A stretch of 64,000 nt of DNA from the NCBI RefSeq assembly GCF_037392515.1, contig NC_090283.1, positions 13,212,501-13,276,500 on the forward strand. The letters are read 5' to 3'. Source of the stretch: Haliotis asinina (Eukaryota > Mollusca > Gastropoda > Lepetellida > Haliotidae). The position numbers and the translations under genes were made by a program. Positions within the stretch are counted from its first letter, which is position 1. Each line of letters starts with the position of its first letter. Below, piece by piece: positions 55,490-64,000 of the stretch. The notes below the pieces were generated by a model. That model saw only the letters and a program-made list of their open reading frames with translations. It was not told the origin of the DNA and searched no databases.

Positions 55490-58400
55490 CATGTTACACT
55501 TGGCCACTTTCTAAATGGCACCGTGTAATCATAGCTTCTCACACGCTCAACAAGTATCAAATATATTCAATGGTGAAATAGAAGTGGATAAGAGACACGC
55601 AAAACAGTATGTCTGACGATTTATCTGCGAACGTTTTGTGAACTACCGCATCTGACTAGAGATTCTTTTTTACAGACCATCGTGAGGCTGTGGAGCGGGA
55701 ATGCATGGTTACCGGAATGCAGTCTGACGACAATGCTTGTAAACTTTATGTGATGTGTTTGTAACATCAAATCAAGTCGAGTTATACGATACATCTGTTG
55801 ACAGGGCTGTGGAGACATACTGTATTCTGACAAATAAATACTTAGCAACCGAAATCATCCTGATCGCACAACGCCGGGGAAATATATTACTGAAATCATG
55901 AAGTCATGATAGTCGCGACGAGCCAGGTTAGAACTGGTCTTCTGCAATCCACGCTTGTCTTATGAGGCAACTAACGTGATCCGGTTAGCAGAATCGCTGA
56001 CTTGGTTGACACATGTCATCGTATACCAGTATTGTAGATTGATGCTCATGATGTTGACCACTGGATTGTCAGGTCCAGGGTAAACTATTAACAGATTATC
56101 GCCAAACGGATGGAATATTGCTGAGCGCGGTTTTAAACAACCATCCAACCCAACGAGTCGTGACAAGTGGTGCACATGCACGATATGTGGGCATGTGCAA
56201 GATACTGACGAATAACAGTTAACCCAGTTTAGCAGTGTATTAACAAATGAGCTTGTTTGCATACTTCCCCATTCAGGAAACCGAGGACATGTGCAGCCTG
56301 TGAGTGATTCCATACAGTTACCCTCTGTTTACATAAAATAGTTCATACCATATCCATAAACAGACGGACGACTTCCGACCAGACAACGACCTGGCCACAC
56401 TGTTCACAAGGACTGTAGCATAACCAGTTAACAAAAATAAATAGCAAAAGAGGAATAGTTCAACTGGGTTGTACCTGATCTGTGCCTGTCGTGTGCTTGT
56501 AAAAATGGTCTCCGTTGAAGTGGTATACTACTGTCGACAGATGGTGTTTGTCGATCAGCCCTTCTGGTCCTGTCTACTCAGCCAGAACGAAATGTGCTTC
56601 ACCGAAAGGCAAAAAACAATTCACGTGAGTGCGAACGTTGCATCCCATTGCTGGGAAATCAATCGTCCACTTGCACCCAGACAGAACTTTAAGGTTACAG
56701 TTGTAGACGGCAGGAACGTTAGATAATATGTATCAATATGAAATGCAGTTGGATATTGTGAAGCCTTGTGCTTATTTTGTGCAGTTGCCATAACACGCTG
56801 GCTTTGACAGGAAATGTGTTCGTAACACCACGAGGTTCTTTCTTCTATAGTCTAATGGTTTGCCTCTAACTGGGAATTATCACTGTGTTATGTCCAGCAT
56901 GCATTCACCAACAAGAAATTCCACACACCGAAACTGCTGACTGCTGTATGGTCTTTGAGAGAAGAATGAATACGCTGGACTTGTTGCTGTTTAGAAAAGA
57001 TATTATGATCGATTATATCACACCGTGTAAGACTTGTGAGGAGAGAAACTGACATGGTTCGTCCCACAATATAATGCCAATCCCATAGCCTGAATGACAT
57101 AACTACCACAATGAAATACTTGGCAAGTACGTTCACACAGAAAGAGTTGAGTCAGACAGCTGAATACATCTTTAAACAAGAGACTACTGCAAGTACACCC
57201 AGCTCTTAAATGATACAATGTGGTTAAATATTATTACATGTAATAGGCCATGAACCATTCCCGAGACAGTTTCTTGGATGAATGGATTAATTTGCAGTCA
57301 AATGACCTTCCTAAGCTTGAAAAGAAAATTTATTGTGTCAGATATGATGTTCAAGATGTGCGTACGTGCCAGTTAAGGCATTGTGCCAACAATATCTGCA
57401 ACTTGCTGTTTGCATGCTCATCAAGGACCATATTTTTCAAGGAACTAATATTTTATGACTTTTTATACAATCAGTGGACTGGGGGTGTGTAGGCTGGAGA
57501 TAGAGTCGGATATGGTGGGGGGTCGTGGTTCAAGGGTAGGTAGGAGTATCATCACGGGCCACACAACGGTAGACGGGATGACAGCAAACGTAGTCCTCTA
57601 GTGTTAGCATGCCTAGGTCTGGCTCGCTCATGACACATACCTTGCTGTGGAAGTTGCGTGTGACACCGTTCATAATTACATGATCACAACTACGAGTGGT
57701 ACTGCTCCCTGCTGAAGTCCATCTCAGTTGTTAACAGTATCACGATTCTGTCTCATTTTCGACATTAGTAAGAGAACAGTGTCAGGTCTCCACTGACACC
57801 CGACTAGGGGATTCGTGTAGTAGATGTTAAACATCCCCCAATTAAACAGTGTGAACATCATTCACCTCCCGAGAAGATGCGTAACTCCAAAAATATCTGA
57901 AGTCAGTCGAATCTTAAGACGTCTTTAATCGCAGAATATGTGGTCTCTTATTTGAGGCCAGGTTTGTCTAAATTGCTAACAGACGAGGAGAAGATGTAAA
58001 TCCAGCTAAGGTGCAAGCAGGAAGCAACAACACTGTACCCATGACCCCAAGTATTGTGATCTACCTTCAGTTTTTTGGCCCTATCGATCTATTACCTGTT
58101 TTTACATTGTTTTGTCGTCTACAGTTAAATGATTTTAGTTCAGGTTCTAGATTTACATCTTTCTGTGATATCTTATGTGTGTTTACTGTCCTTCATTAAC
58201 AAGTTTTACTTTTCGAAATAGTTTCACCTTTATTGTATGAACTGTTTTGGTTCAGAATATGACAGAACTATTGCTGTGACGTGACGTTAAGTATCAGCTC
58301 TCTGACTCACGTAGTAAAAGCCATCCAGTGTCATCTTTCGCGATAGTATAGTACTACTGAGAATGACATGAGGTTGGTCCTACTTAGGCGCCATAACTAC

Positions 58401-59300
58401 ACACAGACGCGCTCACGCACTCACCTCCACACGCACGCACATAAGCAAGCGGTCACACGAAACTGTATCAGTCAACGTATCGCTGATCTGGAAAATACAC
58501 CTCTACAGAATGATTCATTTCAATATGTATAAGTGCACCTCCCGAAAGTGCAGCGACTAAAGCTTTGCTTTGTGTTGAAATCTGTTGGCAAAAGTTTGTA
58601 GCCATGCCGAGAAACACAGTTGCAATTGTAAAGAGCGACAAGGTAGGTTGAGGTTAAGGCTGTGTTGGCAGTGACAACTCGTTGTCGTGTTGTCGCCAGT
58701 CTGCCAGGGATTCTAAGACATTGCGAACCTGGCATCATGTTTTCTGCATGATGGAGCAGTTTGCGAGCTGGCTCAAGTGCCAGGCTAGTGAGGTTAAGGT
58801 GTCGAGATCGACCCCACCTATGGCCAGGTGTAAAGACCTTGGAGTCAACTTTGTGTGCAGACTCTTTCCGTGTTGCAACAACCCTTAGTGTACAGTACAC
58901 AAACCTGTGCACTTAAAAGATTCCATGAATCAGTTGGTATACGTCCAGTTGGTAGCCACATGAATACGTGCAAACACAGAGTTGCGCGTACAGCAACGTG
59001 CAGTAACCTAGGACAAAATACTGCGAGTGAGTGTTCTGTGAATAGATACTTCAGTAGGATGAGACAGCTACAAATAACTCGGTGCGGCTAGAAGCAGCAA
59101 GAGTTATGTACTCCTCAGGGAGCTGAGACTGATAAGATCGAGGGAAATATATGCCTTTTGCTAGCACTAGTTGCCTGGATATAGTAATGTTATAATTTTC
59201 TGTTCCAAAAAGTTAATGATAACGTGTACAGGATGAATATGTGTATATGTACCCAACGTGAGATTCTCTTGAGCCAGTAACCCGTTTATTACAACACAGA
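55490..59300. other. Gene-poor stretch
   Basis: Contains SINE B at 55915-56155. Short frames at 56469-56726, 57250-57492 (ATG start, 80 codons) and 58520-58912 show no domains, signals or splice partners. The 5' non-coding exon(s) of the CARD/TRIM gene may lie here. Confidence 0.4.
55915..56155 (+). mobile_element. SINE family B copy
   Basis: 'gcgacgagccaggttagaactggtcttctgcaatccacgcttgtcttatgaggcaactaac' to 'gctgagcgcggttttaaacaacc'. Confidence 0.8.
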
Positions 59301-59340
59301 ACAGATTTGTATATGTCTTGAAGGAAGAACAAAAGAGCCA

Positions 59341-60290
59341 TCACTTTGTGCACGAAAGGAAACAACAATCTACAAATGCTATGTACAACTTGTGCCTTCT
59401 TTTTGATAATGCTTTTTGGAGCAGTGCATACAAAGTAAAAATGTGATCCGTAGTGGAATATCCCTTTCTAAATCCTGCCTGTGATTCAGGAATTTTTTCC
59501 CGCATATTCGCCCAGTATGACAGTCTGTTGTTCAGTATTAAAGTAAACACTTTCCCCAAGATACTCATTAATGATATACCCCGATAATTGTCTGGATCGT
59601 TTCTGTCCCCCTTTTTATGAAGTGGAATTATTATAGAGCTTGACCAAGTGCGGGGAAACATTTCATTTTCAAACAGTTTATTGAAGTATTTCGCAAGGAA
59701 CGGCATAATTTCAAATTTAGAACGTTTTATCATTTCTATTATGATATCACCGGGTACTGCAGCTTTCCCATTTCTAAGATGATTGATCGCTTCTAATATT
59801 TCCTCTTCAGCAATAGGACTGTCAAATAGAAGTTGCTCTACTTGCTCTATTTTTGGAATCTGCAGTATTAATTACCTCGTCGAATGTTGAGTCAAATATC
59901 TCTCCGCTTGAATATACATTTTTGAAATGGTTTAACCACTGAGTTTTAGTTATGTTGTTTCTCGACGTATTTCTATTTTGTAAATGACGGATATTTTTCC
60001 AAAAGCAGATGGACTACTTACTGATTTTTCTAACCTTTCTGGTCTGCGTATTCTCGTAGCGGATGTATATTTTCGGCAGCAAGTTTTATATTTATTTCTA
60101 TGTTCACAGTATTTCCTTCTATCATGATTGCTTCGAGCCACTCTGAATCTACGAAGATGTTTACGAGCGTTGCGTCGCGCATTTCCACAATGTGCGTCTA
60201 GCATGTTTGTTCGGTGTTTGCGTTTGCACAATTGTAAACGTGGTATCAGCGGCCACACTCGGTCATACACGAATGCTGGTATGATGCGGC
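59341..60290 (-). mobile_element. LINE fragment: pre-RT linker and N-terminal half of reverse transcriptase
   Basis: On the minus strand: CKRKHRTNMLDAHCGNARRN / RKHLRRFRVARSNHDRRKYC (pre-RT region, ~60230-60100), KTQWLNHFKNVYSSGEIFDS (~59945), EEEILEAINHLRNGKAA (~59800), FENEMFPRTWSSSIIIPLHK KGDRNDPDNYRGISL (RT block 1, ~59600) and ESQAGFRKGYSTTDHIFTLY (~59470), then a break inside the AFVD motif at ~59360. Several stops and frameshifts. Probably the same broad family as 32440-33960. Confidence 0.85.
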
Positions 60291-60299
60291 ATGTGTTGA

Positions 60300-60950
60300 A
60301 AAATCGTGGTGGGATGTAGGGTAGCAGGATGTGGCATGGCATGACAAGGCACGCCATGGCATGGTATCGTAAGATATAGGCATGGTATGGTGGGATGTGG
60401 AATGGTGGGCTATAGGATGTCAAAGTGAAATTTGGCATGGCATGGCTTCGTGTGCCATGGCATGGTGGGATATTGCATGGCATTTTGAGATGTGGCATGT
60501 CATGGCGGCACGTGGCATGGCATGGTGGAATATGGCATGGTGGGATGTGGCGAGGTGGGTCTGGCATTCTGGATCTAGCATGGTGGGTCTGGCATGGTGG
60601 GATGTGGCATAGTGGGTCTGGCATAGTGGGATTTTGCATGGTGGGTCTGACATGGTGGGATGTGGCATAGTGGGATGTTGCATGGTGGGTCTGGCATGGT
60701 GGAATGTGGCGAGGTGGGTCTCGCATGGTGGATCTGGCATGATGGGTCTGACATGGTGGAATATGGCATGGTGGGATGTGGCATGGTGGGTCTGGCATGG
60801 TGGGTCTGACGTGTGGGATGTGGCATGGCATAGTTTGATGGCGCATGGTGACATAAGAGGATGTGGTCTGGCATGGCAGGATGTGGTATGAGAGGAAGTG
60901 GCGGGTCGTAATATAACATGGTGGGATGTGCCATATCATATATTTTTGCC
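60300..60950. repeat. 'ggcatggtgggatgtggcatggtgggtctgg' minisatellite
   Basis: About 650 bp of ~15-bp degenerate units (ggcatggtgggatgt / ggcatggtgggtct). Strongly G-rich on the plus strand with few C. It adjoins the LINE fragment. Long open frames on both strands are artefacts of the repeat. Confidence 0.92.
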
Positions 60951-61189
60951 CCATCAGTTTGGATGGGGAACTGTGGGTGGACGTTGGTGGTGGAAAGGTG
61001 AGGTGTAATATATGCCACGAAGGCCGGGATACGTGTGACCACCAGCCCTGGCTTTAATGCGCAGGAGCGTGCGGACTTCCTCTTTGCCGCGACATGTACG
61101 TGGATTCTTACTACCTGGTACCCCTGAAGTACGGCTAACCGCCTATATATTCATGATAGCTTCGCGCTTCGTATTTGTTTGAACCTAGG

Positions 61190-62160
61190 TGACACAGTTC
61201 ACGGAAGGCACTGTACTCAAAACATGCTGTACTTGACAGACACTGTACAGAAGACATTGTACACTAGATAATGTACTCAAAACATGCAGTACTTAGGTGA
61301 CACACTTCACTCAAGGCACTGTACTCAAAACATGTCGTACTTGACAGACACTGTACAGAAGACATTGTACACTAGATAATGTACTCAAAACATGCAGTAC
61401 CTAGGTGACACAGTTCACGAAAGACACTGTACTCAAAACATGTACTTGATAGACACTGTACAGAAGACATTGTACACAAGATAATGTACTCAAAACATGC
61501 AGTACTTAGGTGACACACTTCACTCAAGACACTGCACTCAAAACATGCTGTACTTAGGTGACACACTTTAATGAAAGCACTGTACTCAAAACATGTCGTA
61601 CTTGACAGACACTGTACAGAAGACATTGTACACAAGATAATGTACTCAAAACATGCAGTACTTAGGTGACACACTTCACTCAAGGCACTGTACTCAAAAC
61701 ATGTCGTACTTGACAGACACTGTACAGAAGACATTGTACACTAGATAATGTACTCAAAACATGCAGTACTTAGGTGACACACTTCACTCAAGACACTGCA
61801 CTCAAAACATGCTGTACTTAGGTGACACACTTTAATGAAAGCACTGTACTCAAAACATGTCGTACTTGACAGACACTGTACAGAAGACATTGTGCACAAG
61901 ATAATGTACTCAAAACATGCAGTACTTAGGTGACACACTTCACTCAAGACACTGTACTCAAAACATGCTGTATTTAGGTGACACACTTTAATGAAAGCAC
62001 TGCACTCAAAACATGCTGGACTTGACACACACTGTACTGAAGAGATTGTAGACAAGATAATGTACTGAAAACATGCAGTACTTGACAGACACAGCACTGA
62101 AGACATTGTACACAAGTCATGTTGGCTGTACTTGACAGACACTGTACTGAAGATATGATA
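61190..62160. repeat. Higher-order tandem repeat ('actcaaaacatgcagtactt')
   Basis: A basic unit of roughly 35-50 bp with 'ctgtactcaaaacatg..gtacttgacagacactgtacagaagacattgtac'. The marker 'gataatgtactcaaaa' recurs at about 61266, 61375, 61480, 61636, 61744 and 61900, so spacings alternate between ~107 and 156 bp. Confidence 0.92.
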
Positions 62161-62374
62161 TACTCGAAGGTTCGAAGGTTAGGATGAATAACTGTACATC
62201 GCCAACGCCTTGGTTTAGCCATACATGTGAAAACCCGTTTCTGAATAAAGTAGATCTCACACTTGACACCCAATTAATTAATTTTGCCCAAATCGTCAAA
62301 CCCTTTGAGCATCTTATAAAACTGTATGGGATAACGCTGTGAATTCATGGGTAACAATCTGAACCAAAACTTAA

Positions 62375-62600
62375 TTACTTTGATCTGGCTGAAGACATAC
62401 ATTGGATAACGTCGAAATTCACCGAGGATGGCCTTGTTGGAGGCAAATTTTCCAATTTTGAGAAATCTTTTACATCTGAATACATCTGAATCCTTTCAAT
62501 TGCATCTGAATACGTGTGTCCCCAAATTTCAGCTCCATAGAGTAGTATTGGTGCTATCTTCGTGTCAAATATCATTCGTGCCGTAGAGTATGTTATAACC
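62375..62600 (-). mobile_element. LINE fragment (post-RT region)
   Basis: Minus strand reads MIFDTKIAPILLYGAEIWGH then DAIERIQM, homologous to YGSEIWG...IERV in the LINE at 33080. Fragment only. Confidence 0.75.
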
Positions 62601-62751
62601 TATATAAATTGACAACCCTGTATTCTCATCCATCCTGTGCTGGCATGTATCTAGTCTTTGTATACAGTCTGATGGGTCACTAGACTATTTGCACAGACTG
62701 CCTTTAACCTAATCCTACACCATAATTCACAGTAGTCAATACCTCCCTTCC

Positions 62752-62776
62752 TACCTACCTACCTACCTACCTACCC
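62752..62776. repeat. (CTAC)n microsatellite
   Basis: About six copies of 'ctac'. Confidence 0.9.
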
Positions 62777-63216
62777 ATAATAGAAGGCATCTGCTCACTA
62801 GACACAGTCTATATGACAGAAAGCGCAGTAATTAATATATATGGCAGGAATCTGCTCACCAAACACAATCCAACTGACCACTTGTCCGTTTGTCTTGAAA
62901 AGGAAATTATGCAAACCACACTCAACACACAATGTGATTAACCTGATGGTGTATATGGCTACTGGCCCACTCCTCTGAAATATGTTTACCTGAACCCATA
63001 AAATTTGCTCTCACGACACGATGTAATGAAAATCCTCTACCACACTTATGGGACTACGCAGTCAAGTGTATTTCAGTTTGTGTGTCAATAACTTTGTCTC
63101 AGTAGCTTAACCAGTTAATTTCACTTTCACAACAACACAATCACCTATCTCTGCTTACTCTCTTGTTTTCTCTCAGTGCCTGTTGTCTTGCCAAAAGCCC
63201 ATTTCATTTAACAGCA

Positions 63217-63900
63217 AGTCAGCTTACATTTGTAATTCCGGGTGTCTGGTCACTGATCATTGTTGTACCATCTCTAGAGGTCAGCTTACATTTGTAATTC
63301 AGTGTGTCTGGTCACTGATCATTGTTGTACCATCTCTAGAGGTCAGCTTACATTTGTAATTCAGTGTGTCTGGTCACTGATCATTGTTGTACCATCTCTA
63401 GAGGTCAGCTTACATTTGCAATTCCGGGTGTCTGGTCACTGATCATTGTTGTACCATCTCTAGAGGTCAGCTTCCATTTGTAATTCAGGGTGTCTGGTCA
63501 CTGATCATTGCTGTACCATCTCTAGAGGTCAGCTTACATTTGTAATTGAGTGTGTCTGGTCACTGATCATTGTTGTACCATCTCTAGAGGTCAGCTTACA
63601 TTTGTAATCCAGGGTGTCTGGTCACTGATCATTGCTGTACCATCTCTAGAGGTCAGCTTACATTTGTAATTCAGGGTGTCTGGTCACTGATCATTGTTGT
63701 ACCATCTCTAGAGGTAAGCTTACATTTGTAATTCAGTGTGTCTGGTCACTGATCATTGTTGTACCATCTCTAGAGGTCAGCTTACATTTGTAATTCAGTG
63801 TGTCTGGTCACTGATCATTGTTGTACCATCTCTAGAGGTCAGCTTACATTTGTAATTCAGTGTGTCTGGTCACTGATCATTGCTGCACTCTAGAGGTTAG
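63217..63900. repeat. 62-bp satellite, 11 copies
   Basis: Unit 'aggtcagcttacatttgtaattcagtgtgtctggtcactgatcattgttgtaccatctctag' repeats every 62 bp with only a few substitutions per copy (Tt/Cc at 'gttg/gctg'). The last unit is truncated and diverged. Confidence 0.97.
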
Positions 63901-64000
63901 CTCATATTAGGACTGTGCATATGTCCTCATATTTTGTGTGTCTAGTTCAGTTAACTGTGGTCAGTATTTGTCTAAATCTCAAATCATCAAAGAGGCACTA

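Noticed and set aside
57250-57492. 80-codon ATG frame (MNHSRDSFLDEW...)
   Set aside because: Isolated, no domain, no splice or polyadenylation context; within chance expectation.
58520-58912. 130-codon minus-strand frame
   Set aside because: No recognisable features; antisense frame also open; likely chance or repeat.
59950-61042. Up to 334-codon frames of HIPPCQTHHA repeats
   Set aside because: Produced by the ggcatggtgg minisatellite fused to LINE sequence.
61372-62142. Cys-rich frames (CHLSTACFEYSVLSEV repeats)
   Set aside because: Produced by the tandem array; no signal peptide or other gene context, so not a Cys-rich secreted protein.

Overview
This window looks like nuclear DNA of a gastropod mollusc, most likely an abalone (Haliotis) or close relative. 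The reasons are long introns with GT-AG splice sites, a metazoan chitin synthase, dense short interspersed repeats ending in (ACTC)n after 'gcggcgtaaaactaaa', mariner and LINE remnants, and many satellites. The genus is inferred from the repeat style and was not checked by any search.

Plus strand, 594-31255: one complete chitin synthase gene in 15 phase-matched coding exons encoding about 1,532 residues. It starts at ATG 594 (an in-frame TGA lies 45 nt upstream) and stops at TGA 31255. The catalytic motifs CATMWHE, LDGDVDF, EDRW and QRRRW fall in exons 5, 9 and 11. No myosin head precedes the start. Introns hold a dead mariner (2489-3762), many SINEs, minisatellites, a foldback element with a 9-bp direct repeat (22360-22810) and a second inverted repeat (26.4-27.1 kb).

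32-36 kb is repeat territory: a decayed non-LTR retrotransposon, SINEs, a CA/CG array and tandem repeats. At 40363-41645 (+) lies a two-exon gene for a small secreted protein with a signal peptide, a His/Asp-rich middle and, after splicing, a hydrophobic C-terminus typical of GPI anchoring. 42-45.7 kb holds repeats and a retroelement remnant with a CCHC zinc knuckle.

Minus strand, 55204 down to 46410: at least 12 exons that join in phase (with one exception) to give CARD - coiled coil - RING - two B-boxes - coiled coil - linker - PRY/SPRY (B30.2). This resembles the signalling-domain/B-box/B30.2 plan of vertebrate pyrin, but with a CARD and a RING. The copy carries a TAG in the CARD, a 1-bp deletion in the RING, a TAA after the coiled coil, a phase clash at one junction and a recent 246-bp tandem duplication of one coiled-coil exon. 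It is either a decaying immune-type gene or a locus now making short CARD-only and B-box-only products. I consider it the most interesting feature of the window.

55.5-64 kb holds no gene I can support: SINE and LINE fragments, a GGCATGGTGG-type minisatellite (60.3-60.95 kb), a higher-order repeat (61.2-62.15 kb) and a 62-bp satellite running to about 63.9 kb.
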